From Nitrospira sp. (lineage in GTDB: Bacteria > Nitrospirota > Nitrospiria > Nitrospirales > Nitrospiraceae), in assembly GCA_031315995.1 (NCBI GenBank), contig JALDRG010000004.1:186001-250000 (forward strand): a DNA stretch of 64,000 nucleotides, given 5' to 3'. The notes under the pieces are model-generated. The model searched no databases. It saw only the letters and a program-made list of their open reading frames with translations, and was not told the DNA's origin. Shown here in pieces: positions 1 through 8,050 of the stretch (the stretch's first letter is position 1; the number at the start of each line of letters is the position of its first letter). The position numbers and the translations under genes are program-made.

Positions 1-775
1 GCGCGCGGCCATTATAGCCGATCACCACGACCTGAGCGAGATCGGCTTGCTCCTGCGGCGACCTCCACCGCTGGTCTGGAAACTGCCGACGATACTCCTC
101 AAACTCGGTCGTCATGTGCAGCGCCTCGGTGGTTCGTAGGAGATCCCCGCGCAGCATCGGCGGCATAGGCGTACGAGCCCATCCCCGCGTACGTTCATAA
201 ATGTCGTACGCCTTGCGGTACGCAATGAAGGCATTGTTGAGGTCGCCCGTCGCCTCGTATAAGACGCCGGTCAGGTACCGGGCAAACGCATCCTCACGAT
301 ACCCGTCTTGCTCTCGGACGCGGTCGGACAGCACATTCAATCGATGGTCGATCTGCCGGGCTTCCACGACGGCCTCCATCAGTTGCCCCATCGCCGCATA
401 GTTGAGCGCCTTGATGACGTTGATCATCACGTGTTCGTAGGGGTCGCCTTCGTACGGCAGCAGGTTGTCGTTCGTGAGGAAGGCGGCGGTTTCGGTGCGG
501 ATAGTCCGCGTATACAACCGCTCCACTTCCAGAGAGGCCTGCTCGAGAAAGATGTTGCTTTGGACGTAGTCGCCGGCGAGATGGAGCGTCATACCCCGGT
601 CCATGCTGTACAGCAGACGATTGCGTGCTCCGTACTCGGATTCGGCCTCCGCCATGATGGCATCCGCCCGACGGGGGTCGTTCGCGAGCAGACTCTGGTC
701 GATGAGAAGATAATGATTACTGGAAAGCCCGCACCCAGCCAGTGTCCACAGCAGACTCACGAAGACCACGGGCAT
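1..775 (-). CDS. COG3014-type TPR-like lipoprotein (3' part only)
   Basis: The gene runs off the left edge, so only the first 258 codons are visible. The start at 775 gives a short hydrophobic signal ending in the lipobox LAGC (residues 12-15), so the product is probably a lipoprotein. The body is helical and rich in paired-helix segments (for example around RLLYSMDRGMTLHLAGDY and FARYLTGVLYEATGDLNNAF) that look like TPR units. It sits downstream of LpoB and LPP20 genes, an arrangement known for COG3014 proteins, and this is the main reason for the family name. Its biochemical role is unknown; an envelope or peptidoglycan-related role is inferred. No Shine-Dalgarno sequence is obvious, because a terminator hairpin lies just upstream. 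Confidence 0.75.
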   Translation of the reverse strand, partial: MPVVFVSLLWTLAGCGLSSNHYLLIDQSLLANDPRRADAIMAEAESEYGARNRLLYSMDRGMTLHLAGDYVQSNIFLEQASLEVERLYTRTIRTETAAFLTNDNLLPYEGDPYEHVMINVIKALNYAAMGQLMEAVVEARQIDHRLNVLSDRVREQDGYREDAFARYLTGVLYEATGDLNNAFIAYRKAYDIYERTRGWARTPMPPMLRGDLLRTTEALHMTTEFEEYRRQFPDQRWRSPQEQADLAQVVVIGYNGRA

Positions 776-793
776 CCGGAGAGAAGAAATGAA

Positions 794-817
794 ACGGCCT
801 CCCGTGAGGGAGGCCGT
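794..817 (-). terminator. Rho-independent terminator after lpoB
   Basis: A perfect 10-bp stem (794-803 with 808-817) closes a GTGA/TCAC tetraloop. Read on the minus strand it is followed by a T-rich run (TTTCATTTCTTCTC). It lies 39 bases after the lpoB stop and 18 bases before the next gene's start, so it may attenuate expression of the COG3014 gene rather than end the operon completely. Confidence 0.8.
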
Positions 818-855
818 GATCGATGGGAAGTGGCGTCTCAACAGAATACGCCGGG

Positions 856-1485
856 CTAAAAGATCGTTCGCTTTTTCTCGACGACTTTCTTGATTTTCTT
901 CTGCCCGAACCAAGCCTTCACATTGTTTTCCATATCCACCATTTCGAGATCGACCTGGTAGAAGACCGCTTTGGCGCCGTCTTGCTCATCCAAGATGGTA
1001 GCGATGCTGCCGCGCATCATGTAGTCGGCGCCGATTTCTTTGCCGGGTGCTTTTTGCGTATCTTCGCGAGCGTGCACGGCCTGCTCACGCCGCTCGTCTC
1101 GCACCTCTTCGCGCTCACCCTTGCCGGCGACGAACGTCACTTTTTGAGAGTTTGTCAATTCCCGCTCTAGATCACTCACGAACGTTTGCACGTTGATATG
1201 TTCGTGGCTCCGGTTGAGAACGGTACCGACGATGACAACCGGCTGGCGATTCTTTCCTTTGGTGAAATTGCCGAGCCAGGGATTGGCCAACGCTTCTTTC
1301 ACCATCGCTTCGGCCACCATTTGTGAGTCGGTGTCGTTCCAACGCCCGCTGAGGTCCGTGACGATGCCGGTATCGACCCGCGTCACTTTTGTTTCATGCC
1401 CGCAGCCGCCGACCGCCGAGGCTACACCCACAAGAACCACCGATGCGAATGCCAGGCCCACAGAGCGATTCCGCCACTCGATCAT
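856..1485 (-). CDS. lpoB: LpoB-family penicillin-binding-protein activator lipoprotein
   Basis: 209 residues. The start at 1485 was chosen because GGAGGAG sits six bases upstream; longer in-frame versions lack this. The N-terminus has a positively charged stretch, a hydrophobic core and a Cys at a lipobox-like site (VGGC), so it should be a lipoprotein. The central segment with VTDLSGRWNDTDSQMVAEAM and the repeated motif VIVGTVLNRSHEHINVQTF match the LpoB family, which in enterobacteria activates PBP1b from the outer membrane. No PBP gene is in the window, so the partner is unknown. It follows the LPP20 gene by 40 bases, in the same operon. The C-terminus is strongly basic (KKIKKVVEKKR). Confidence 0.85.
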   Translation of the reverse strand: MIEWRNRSVGLAFASVVLVGVASAVGGCGHETKVTRVDTGIVTDLSGRWNDTDSQMVAEAMVKEALANPWLGNFTKGKNRQPVVIVGTVLNRSHEHINVQTFVSDLERELTNSQKVTFVAGKGEREEVRDERREQAVHAREDTQKAPGKEIGADYMMRGSIATILDEQDGAKAVFYQVDLEMVDMENNVKAWFGQKKIKKVVEKKRTIF

Positions 1486-1525
1486 GCTAGCTCCTCCCGT
1501 CCCGCGCGCACCGGCCCATCCGCGA

Positions 1526-2092
1526 TCACTTCGTCGCCCGCTTGTCTTCTTCCTTCTCGAGACGCTCGAACAACCGATCCGCATTCTTCCGCACAAAATC
1601 GCGGACCTGGCCGTTTAATTCCTTCGCTTGTTCCAGGTTGGTCTTCATGTCTTCGAGGCTCAGCTTGGTGAGGACGTAGTAGGTTCCTGATTTCTCGTCT
1701 TTGTAGCGATCCATCGGTTTCACCCCGTTCAGGGTCACCGCCGAGAAGGTCTTCACCGCCCGCTCGATGTTCTGCTCTTCACTGTTGCGGGAAAAATCGC
1801 CCGCGGTCGTCGAGGCCGCATAGTCGCGCATGAGATAGGCGGTATAGGTCTCAAAGGTTTTCGCGATTTCCGCGCGGCTGCGGTTCTCAGCCGTGTCCCA
1901 GGCTAAGGGTTCGTTCCGCACACCCACCACGGAACCGACCCCATAGAACGACTTATCGTTCTTTTCGTTATAGGCGCCCGATCCCTTCTTGACCCAATTC
2001 GGAGGACCGCCGCAGGCAGTCAACCCGATGAGGAGTATGAGCGCCAACGCGCCCCCGGTGAACTTGGACAAAGCCCTCTCGACTCTGCGCAT
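1526..2092 (-). CDS. LPP20-family lipoprotein
   Basis: 188 residues, starting at 2092 with AAGGAGG eight bases upstream. The signal peptide ends in the lipobox LTAC followed by GGPPNWVKKGSGAY, typical of LPP20 proteins, which are outer-membrane or secreted lipoproteins first described in Helicobacter. The domain FYGVGSVVGVRNEPLAWDTA and the following helix with many charged residues fit the family. The C-terminal 50 residues are probably a coiled coil (KTNLEQAKELNGQVRDF). It is the first gene of a three-gene lipoprotein operon read from a good promoter at 2217-2245. The molecular function is unknown; envelope maintenance is inferred from LpoB next door. Confidence 0.85.
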   Translation of the reverse strand: MRRVERALSKFTGGALALILLIGLTACGGPPNWVKKGSGAYNEKNDKSFYGVGSVVGVRNEPLAWDTAENRSRAEIAKTFETYTAYLMRDYAASTTAGDFSRNSEEQNIERAVKTFSAVTLNGVKPMDRYKDEKSGTYYVLTKLSLEDMKTNLEQAKELNGQVRDFVRKNADRLFERLEKEEDKRATK

Positions 2093-2216
2093 GCGATTCC
2101 TCCTTGGTGTGACGCCTATGAGAGCTGACGGCTCTATTGTGGGTGGCAAGATGATGGGAGAGAGACGTGTGTGGTTCACTGGCACCAGACACAATTGGGA
2201 GAAAAAAGCAGATTTT

Positions 2217-2245
2217 ATGCTAACATGCACCCCTAACACTGTCAA
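2217..2245 (-). promoter_or_regulatory. Sigma-70-type promoter for the LPP20-lpoB operon
   Basis: On the minus strand a TTGACA -35 box (2240-2245) is separated by 17 bases from TAGCAT (2217-2222). Transcription would begin near 2210, leaving a leader of about 118 bases before the LPP20 start. Confidence 0.65.
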
Positions 2246-2322
2246 CGCGCCGCGACTGTTTCGGTTGACGACATGGCGGATGCATCTACACCAGACACAG
2301 GTTTTACGGAGGAGACAGACGC

Positions 2323-2493
2323 ATGGCTGATGTTCAGATTGAAGACGGCATCATTCGAGTCCTTCAACTCGATATCCAGGATCCCAAAGCGGCCGCAGTG
2401 CTGGCGGAATACCCCCAAGTGCGCTGGCCGGAAATTACCCGCCGGGCATTGAAGATCGGGCTCGGCTACTTGAAGGGCGGAGGTAAGGACTAA
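2323..2493 (+). CDS. Small conserved-looking protein of unknown function
   Basis: A 56-residue protein with a clear ribosome-binding site (GGAGGA about ten bases before the ATG). The sequence starts MADVQIEDGIIRVLQLDIQD and ends in a basic, Gly-rich tail. It has no signal peptide or membrane segment. I do not recognise the family. It is divergent from the LPP20 operon, and its stop codon overlaps the stop of the caspase-fold gene on the other strand by four bases. The ribosome-binding site and the absence of any alternative use of this stretch support it as a real gene. Confidence 0.7.
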   Translation: MADVQIEDGIIRVLQLDIQDPKAAAVLAEYPQVRWPEITRRALKIGLGYLKGGGKD

Positions 2494-3875
2494 GGAGACG
2501 GGTGATCAGCCGAGGGAGCGCTGGATTGAACCGCGCGGATCGCGCGCTCACTTTGCCCCCCCAACTCCAGATACCGACGGAACGCGTCGACTGATTTCTG
2601 CGGTTCGTTCAAATGGTCGGCGTAGAGGGCGCCGAGCGAGAAATAGACATCCGCATAGGCCGGATTCACAACCAACGCCTGCTGCATGGCCTGCTCGGCC
2701 TCCTGATACTGCCCCTTTTTTTCGAGGGCCAGCGCAAGGGAGTAGTGGGAATCGGGATTCTGCGGCGCATGTTGTACCGCCGCGCGCGCGGCGGCCAACG
2801 ATTCATCCAGGTTCGGCAGCACCTCCAGCCGTAGGTAGCTCTTCAACACATAGGCATCCCCGAATGATGGATCATAGGTAATCGCCCGGTTGAGCCGCTC
2901 CAAGGCCTCTTCCGCCGATTTTTGCTGCTGCAGCAACGCAAACGCCTGTTCATATTGAACGCGAGCTTCCTTTACGCGGTCCGCTTCGCTGGTCGGCTCT
3001 TTTCCAAGTTGGAACGCACCCTTTTTCCCTTCAATCAATACGACGTCCCCGTCTCCCTCAAGCTGCACGAACTGCGGATGCTGGGCGCCCTTGGTCGCCC
3101 CTTCCACTTCCTGCCTCACCTGCGTGGCCAATTCGCTGGCCATGATCCACCCGTTCTTATTGAGATCGGCCGCCCCCTTGAGACCCGCCACCAGCGCGGT
3201 CGCAAACGGACTCTGACCGGGCGCGTGCGCGATCGTGTCACCTTTTCCGGCCGCCGTCAGAACTTGGACCGCCCGTTTCTCCGTATCGTCTTCCGGCGAT
3301 AAGCGGCCTTCCAACGAAAGCGGCTGCGGCGCCGTCACCTCCCATCCGCGAACACTGGCGTCGAACAACATCAACAGGTGTTTTGAAGCCGACCGCCGGC
3401 TGAAGTCTTTGAGTTGGTCGAGGGTGATGGCCTTGGCGGGATTATTGAGCTGGGCATCCCAGGGAACCAGATAGCCTAATTCCGTGGATTGAGAATCCTG
3501 CGTGATCCCGGCATGACCGGCAAAAAAGAACACCACGCGATCCTGCCGCCCCACCTTACGCGGCAAATAATCGTTGAGAATCTGGAGGAGCCGCCTTGAG
3601 CTCGCCTCTTTATCCTGCAGTTCGATGACCTCATCGAACCCGAGTTCACGCAACGCCGCCGCGACCGCTTGCGCGCTCTCCAAGGCACCGGGCGCTTTCG
3701 GCGCCACGAGGTAGTTTTCGACCCCGACCACGACCGCCCAGGACTTGTAATACAGTCCTTCCGGCTTTCCCATCTGCGCGTGGACAATGGGCTGACTTCC
3801 AATCGTAACTGCGGCATACACGGCCGCCAGGCAGGCAACGATCCGGCAAAAACAGGCCAATAGAGGTACGCGCAT
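2490..3875 (-). CDS. Secreted caspase-fold (peptidase C14-like) protein with TPR repeats; catalytic Cys replaced
   Basis: 461 residues from the ATG at 3875 (a TTG at 3878 is also possible). A signal peptide ends near VHAQ (residue 34), so it is periplasmic or secreted. Residues 42-280 form a caspase-like p20 domain: SWAVVVGVENY, then VVFFFAGHAG with the expected catalytic His (H121). Where caspases carry DxC, this protein has LLMLFDAS, so Ser174 replaces the nucleophilic Cys. Residues 300-440 hold about three TPR units (for example AERLNRAITYDPSFGDAY-like and YSLALALEKKGQYQEAEQAM). It is therefore probably a non-proteolytic scaffold or binding protein. It ends tail-to-tail with the 56-residue gene. 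Confidence 0.85.
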   Translation of the reverse strand: MRVPLLACFCRIVACLAAVYAAVTIGSQPIVHAQMGKPEGLYYKSWAVVVGVENYLVAPKAPGALESAQAVAAALRELGFDEVIELQDKEASSRRLLQILNDYLPRKVGRQDRVVFFFAGHAGITQDSQSTELGYLVPWDAQLNNPAKAITLDQLKDFSRRSASKHLLMLFDASVRGWEVTAPQPLSLEGRLSPEDDTEKRAVQVLTAAGKGDTIAHAPGQSPFATALVAGLKGAADLNKNGWIMASELATQVRQEVEGATKGAQHPQFVQLEGDGDVVLIEGKKGAFQLGKEPTSEADRVKEARVQYEQAFALLQQQKSAEEALERLNRAITYDPSFGDAYVLKSYLRLEVLPNLDESLAAARAAVQHAPQNPDSHYSLALALEKKGQYQEAEQAMQQALVVNPAYADVYFSLGALYADHLNEPQKSVDAFRRYLELGGQSERAIRAVQSSAPSADHPSP

Positions 3876-4014
3876 CAAAGAGATGATCCGGTGAAGTGCA
3901 ACGCATTCAGCCTACCCTCGTCTCCTCCTGACTGTCAAGAAAGACAGAGGCTGCCGGCCTTGCGCCATGTGGTATTCGCTCGTGTTGGGACAGGCCTCGC
4001 GACCGCGCCAATGG

Positions 4015-4043
4015 TTGCAGTTCCTCCTCTCCATCCGCATAAT
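4015..4043 (+). promoter_or_regulatory. Possible sigma-70 promoter for acetyl-CoA synthetase gene
   Basis: TTGCAG, a 17-base spacer and CATAAT, with a predicted start of transcription about 50 bases before the chosen ATG. The -35 box is weak, so this is tentative. Confidence 0.4.
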
Positions 4044-4102
4044 GCCGTTAATGAATGATCCGCGCGCCGGACTGGCCCGCGCTTTGTGGAGGCATGGCAC
4101 CG

Positions 4103-5992
4103 ATGGACGAGAAGATCGATACGCTCTTGAAAGAAGGTCGTGTCATTCAGCCGACCGCCAAGACGAAGGCGGCCGCGCATATTCAGGATTATGACCAAGC
4201 CTATAAGGCGTCCATCGCCGATCCTGAAGCATTCTGGGACGGCGTGGCCAAGGAACTGGACTGGTTCTCGCCGTGGAACCGGGTCCTCGAGTGGAACTAT
4301 CCCTGGGCGAAATGGTTCGTCGGCGCGACCTGTAATATCGCCTATAACTGTCTCGACCGCCATGCGAATACCTGGCGGCGCAACAAAGTGGCCATCATCT
4401 GGGTCGGCGAGAACGGTGAGGAACGCATCTTCACCTATGGAGAATTGTTGCGCCAGGTCAACCGCTGCGCCAATGCCCTCAAGGCGCTTGGCCTCCGGAA
4501 GGGCGACCGAGTCACGATTTATCTCCCGAAAATTCCCGAACAAGTCGTCGCGATGTTGGCTTGCGCCCGCATCGGCGTCATTCACAGCGTGGTATATTCC
4601 GGTTTCAGCGCTCCGGCCCTGGCCAGCCGCATTCAGGACGCCGAAGCCCGGGTCGTCATCACCGCCGATGTCGGATACGATCGCGGGAAAACCCTCGCGC
4701 TGAAAAGTGTCGTGGATGACGCGGTGCGATCCTGTCCCTCGGTCGAAACCGTCGTGGTGGTGCGGCGCGAAGCCCTTGGCATCGCCCTCACCGCGCCGAA
4801 GGAAGTCGATTGGGTGGAGTGGCTCAAGGAACAGGGCACCGTCTGCCCAGCCGAACCGCTTGACTCAGAAACACCTCTCTACATTCTGTACACGTCGGGC
4901 ACCACCGGAAAACCGAAGGGTGTTGTTCATGTCCACGGCGGCTATATGGTCGGCACCTATATCACGACGAAATACGTGTTCGACCTCAAGGAAGATGATG
5001 TCTATTTCTGCGTCGCTGATCCCGGCTGGGTCACCGGGCACAGTTACATCGTCTATGGCCCATTACTGAACGGCGCGACGATCCTGATGGCCGAAGGCAA
5101 GCCCGACTACCCGAACCCCGGCCGCTGGTGGGATCTCATCGCGCGCTACGGCGTCTCCATTTTCTACACGACGCCAACCGCCGTCCGGCTCCTGATGAAA
5201 TACGGCGAGGACTGGCCCAAGAAATACGACCTGTCCACCCTGCGCATTCTCGGGAGCGTCGGGGAACCGATCAACCCGGAAGCCTGGGAATGGTTTTTTC
5301 GCGTGACCGGCAGCGACAAGCCCATCATGGATACCTGGTGGCAGACGGAGACCGGCTCCATCCTGGTCACTCCCCTGCCTTCCGTGCCGCTTAAACCCGG
5401 TTCAGCCACCAGACCGTTCCTCGGTATCGAAGCAGACGTGGTGGATCGAGAAGGGAACAGTCAGCCGGCGAACGCCGGCGGTTTCGCCGTCATCAAGAAA
5501 CCCTGGCCCTCGATGATGCGGACGATCTACAAGGATCCCGATCGCTATAAGGTCTACTGGAACACCATTCCCAACTGCTACACGGCGGGCGATGTCTGCC
5601 GGAAGGACCACGACGGCTACATGTGGTTCATGGGTCGCGCCGACGACGTGATCAAAGTTGCCGGCAACCGAATCGGAACGGCGGAAGTCGAAAGTGCGCT
5701 CGTGAGTCACGAGGCCGTGGCTGAGGCCGCCGTGATCGGGAAGCCGCATCGGACCGCCGGCGAAGCGATCAAGGCGTTTGTCATCCTGAAGCAGGGGTAC
5801 CAGGACTCCAAGGAACTCGTCCAATCGCTGAAGGATCACGTTCTGAAAGAACTGGGCAAGATCGCCGTGCCGCAGGAAATCGACATCGTGTCGTCCTTGC
5901 CGAAGACGCGCTCAGGCAAAATTATGCGGCGGGTGCTCAAGGCTAAGGAATTGGGCCAAGACGTGGGCGATATTTCGACCATCGAAGACTGA
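4103..5992 (+). CDS. acsA: Acetyl-CoA synthetase (AMP-forming)
   Basis: 629 residues, close to the usual 640-660 for AcsA. It activates acetate with ATP and CoA to acetyl-CoA in the cytoplasm. The adenylation core YTSGTTGKPKG lies at about 264-274 and DTWWQTETG at about 410-418; the Trp there is the residue that limits the acyl pocket to acetate or propionate. The C-terminal hinge YTAGDVCRKDHDGY and GRADDVIKVAGNRIGTAE are present. The lysine of SGKIMRR (about 606) is the one acetylated in other AcsA enzymes. I chose the ATG at 4103 because GGAGG ends ten bases upstream; the ATG at 4094 is too close to it. It stands alone, facing away from the caspase-fold gene. Confidence 0.93.
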   Translation: MDEKIDTLLKEGRVIQPTAKTKAAAHIQDYDQAYKASIADPEAFWDGVAKELDWFSPWNRVLEWNYPWAKWFVGATCNIAYNCLDRHANTWRRNKVAIIWVGENGEERIFTYGELLRQVNRCANALKALGLRKGDRVTIYLPKIPEQVVAMLACARIGVIHSVVYSGFSAPALASRIQDAEARVVITADVGYDRGKTLALKSVVDDAVRSCPSVETVVVVRREALGIALTAPKEVDWVEWLKEQGTVCPAEPLDSETPLYILYTSGTTGKPKGVVHVHGGYMVGTYITTKYVFDLKEDDVYFCVADPGWVTGHSYIVYGPLLNGATILMAEGKPDYPNPGRWWDLIARYGVSIFYTTPTAVRLLMKYGEDWPKKYDLSTLRILGSVGEPINPEAWEWFFRVTGSDKPIMDTWWQTETGSILVTPLPSVPLKPGSATRPFLGIEADVVDREGNSQPANAGGFAVIKKPWPSMMRTIYKDPDRYKVYWNTIPNCYTAGDVCRKDHDGYMWFMGRADDVIKVAGNRIGTAEVESALVSHEAVAEAAVIGKPHRTAGEAIKAFVILKQGYQDSKELVQSLKDHVLKELGKIAVPQEIDIVSSLPKTRSGKIMRRVLKAKELGQDVGDISTIED

Positions 5993-6032
5993 GCCGGTTC
6001 GCAGTCGATCAGGGGGCAGTGGACATACCGTT

Positions 6033-6689
6033 CTAGATCAACCCCCTCCTCTTTAAGTAATCGTTGTCGATCACCGGAGCTGGTTTGGGCGGGAGAATGC
6101 CGCGTTCCTGGAGCAGGCGCTCCACGTACTTGCCGATCAGATCCGATTCCAGGTTCACCTTGTCGCCCACCTGCTTTAACCCGAGCGTGGTGACTTTCGC
6201 CGTGTGGGGAATGATCGAGACGACGAAGGCACGCTCGGTGACGTCGTTGAGCGTCAGGCTGATGCCGTCCACCGTAATCGATCCCTTCGCGACGCAATAC
6301 CGCAGAATGTCTTTCGGCGCTTCAACCTCCAAAATCAGCGCGTTGCCGTCCTGATACCGGCTGCCGATGGCCCCGACCCCATCCACGTGCCCGGACACCA
6401 TGTGCCCCCCGATGCGCTCGTTCAATCTCATGGCGCGTTCCAGATTGACCGGCGAGCCGGCAGTGACGCTGCCGAGTGTGGTGACCTGCAAGGTTTCCGG
6501 TGAGACGTCGACTGAGAAATCGTGATCCGTCCTGGCCACCACCGTCAAACAGGTTCCGTTGACACTCACGCTGGCGCCGATGGTGAGGTCGCTCATAATC
6601 GTCGAGGCAATGATGGTGAACCTGGTGCCGGCCAACCCCCTGTTCAGAATGGAAACCGCCCCCATCTCTTCAACGATACCGCTGAACAT
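6033..6689 (-). CDS. ribE: Riboflavin synthase, alpha subunit
   Basis: 218 residues. It catalyses dismutation of two 6,7-dimethyl-8-ribityllumazine molecules to riboflavin. The protein begins MFSGIVEEMGAV, the hallmark N-terminus, and has the two homologous lumazine-binding halves: VNGTCLTVV and HMVSGHVDGVG in the first, VDGISLTLNDV and VNLESDLIGKYVERL in the second. Length matches the family. AAGGGAG precedes the ATG, overlapping the end of the 35-residue gene upstream, so the two are probably translated together. The partner ribD lies 3.5 kb upstream on the same strand; ribB/ribA and ribH are not in the window. Confidence 0.95.
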   Translation of the reverse strand: MFSGIVEEMGAVSILNRGLAGTRFTIIASTIMSDLTIGASVSVNGTCLTVVARTDHDFSVDVSPETLQVTTLGSVTAGSPVNLERAMRLNERIGGHMVSGHVDGVGAIGSRYQDGNALILEVEAPKDILRYCVAKGSITVDGISLTLNDVTERAFVVSIIPHTAKVTTLGLKQVGDKVNLESDLIGKYVERLLQERGILPPKPAPVIDNDYLKRRGLI

Positions 6690-6692
6690 GAC

Positions 6693-6800
6693 TTACGCTC
6701 CCTTGCGAGTCTTCAAGAGGTACAGACAAAACCCCAGCAGTCCGATGCCACCCACCACGGCGATGGCCCGCTGCACAATTTCGATAAAATCAGTGTCCAT
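6693..6800 (-). CDS. Small single-span membrane protein upstream of ribE
   Basis: 35 residues: an acidic N-terminus (MDTDFIEIVQRA), one hydrophobic helix (IAVVGGIGLLGFCLYLL) and a basic tail (KTRKGA), giving an N-out or hairpin-less single-pass inner-membrane protein. An AAAGGA site lies upstream, and the stop codon is three bases before the ribE start. An extended -10 promoter precedes it. I do not recognise the family. Tight coupling to ribE suggests co-expression, not necessarily a shared function. Confidence 0.65.
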   Translation of the reverse strand: MDTDFIEIVQRAIAVVGGIGLLGFCLYLLKTRKGA

Positions 6801-6855
6801 CTTTCTACACGTCCTTTTGAAAAATTTGGCGGGCTCCTCGAGCAACGGCGGCGGG

Positions 6856-6864
6856 ATTATACCA
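6856..6864 (-). promoter_or_regulatory. Extended -10 promoter for the small membrane gene and ribE
   Basis: The minus strand reads TGGTATAAT, a perfect -10 hexamer with the upstream TG extension, immediately after the MFS stop codon. No good -35 box is visible. It would let ribE be transcribed apart from the long operon. There is no FMN riboswitch-like leader in the short space available. Confidence 0.55.
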
Positions 6865-8040
6865 CTACCGTGGGCTGATCCTCATCGTGGCCCAGAAGGC
6901 AACGGCTGCCAAGACCTGAAGACCGGCAATGACCGCGAAGGCCCCTTGGTAACTCACATGCGCGATCAGCACACCGGCCAACAACGGCCCGCTGGCATGG
7001 CCGATGTCCATCACCGTCCCCTGCATGCCCATCCCCGCCCCCAGGCGTTTGAATTCGGAGCTGTCGGCGACCAGCGCAGCGGACGACGAAGAAACCACCG
7101 CCTCGCCGAATCCAAACCCGGAAGACAGCAGCAGCAGCACCGTGAACGAGCCGACATGAGGCATCGTGATAAAGGTCCCGGCGCAAATCGCCAGGCCGAT
7201 CACGATCAACGGCTGCCTACCCACCCGATCCGACACACGCCCCATCACCGGCTTGGAGAGAAATGACGTCACCGCCTGCACACTGAACAACAGGCCCACT
7301 TGACCGGCGTTGAGTCCCACCGAGAGACCGTAGAGCGGAAGAAACGCCATTAGGGCTCCGTTGGCGACCATCTTCGCTGCATCGGTGGAACTGGTGATCA
7401 GCACCTTCCGATTTCGAGCGACGGCAAGAAACCCCTTCGCCATTTCAGCGAGAACCGGCGCCAGGCCCTTCTCCCGGACACGTGGAGGTGGTTCATCCAG
7501 GTGGAGACTAAAAAAAATCAGGATCGCGATACAACCGAACAACCCGGCTGTCACAAAGGCCGTAGAAAATCCCGCCGTATAGGCCAGCCAACCGCCCAGA
7601 AACGGGCCGAGCAGGGAACCGGATTGGGTGCAGGCCGTGTAGGTCCCCAGCGCCGCCCCGCGCCGTTCTTTGTAGAGATCGGCCACGGTGGCGAGGGCGC
7701 TCGGCGCAAAGATGGCGGTGGCCAGGCCATGCACAAACCGTAGCGCCGTAAGGGCATTGAGGTCCGAGATGAAGGGGTAGATGAACGGCGGCAGACCGAA
7801 TGCCACCACGCCGATACGCAGGAGCATCTTCCGTCCATAGATATCGGAAAGAGCGCCAGAGGGCAATTTCAGCAACACGCCGGTGATCGTCGAGACGGAC
7901 ACGATCAACCCGATCCGCTCCGGTCCGGCACCCAATGATTCGGCAAACAACGCCAGCACCGGCATGCGGACGAGGTTGTAGCTGATGAAGCAAAACACTC
8001 CTAGGGCACAGAGAGAGAAAAAACTGCGGGAGGTGGTCAT
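6865..8040 (-). CDS. Major facilitator superfamily transporter (DHA1-like)
   Basis: 391 residues with about twelve hydrophobic segments, the normal size for this superfamily. The loop between helices 2 and 3 carries the MFS signature GALSDIYGRKMLLRIG, and the matching half-repeat GRVSDRVGRQPLIVIG occurs in the second half. It should be a proton-driven exporter of small molecules in the inner membrane; the substrate cannot be told. It begins 10 bases after the preceding hypothetical gene's stop and belongs to the long minus-strand operon. Being between ribD and ribE does not show that it carries flavins. Confidence 0.9.
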   Translation of the reverse strand: MTTSRSFFSLCALGVFCFISYNLVRMPVLALFAESLGAGPERIGLIVSVSTITGVLLKLPSGALSDIYGRKMLLRIGVVAFGLPPFIYPFISDLNALTALRFVHGLATAIFAPSALATVADLYKERRGAALGTYTACTQSGSLLGPFLGGWLAYTAGFSTAFVTAGLFGCIAILIFFSLHLDEPPPRVREKGLAPVLAEMAKGFLAVARNRKVLITSSTDAAKMVANGALMAFLPLYGLSVGLNAGQVGLLFSVQAVTSFLSKPVMGRVSDRVGRQPLIVIGLAICAGTFITMPHVGSFTVLLLLSSGFGFGEAVVSSSSAALVADSSEFKRLGAGMGMQGTVMDIGHASGPLLAGVLIAHVSYQGAFAVIAGLQVLAAVAFWATMRISPR

Positions 8041-8050
8041 GAACGTCTCA

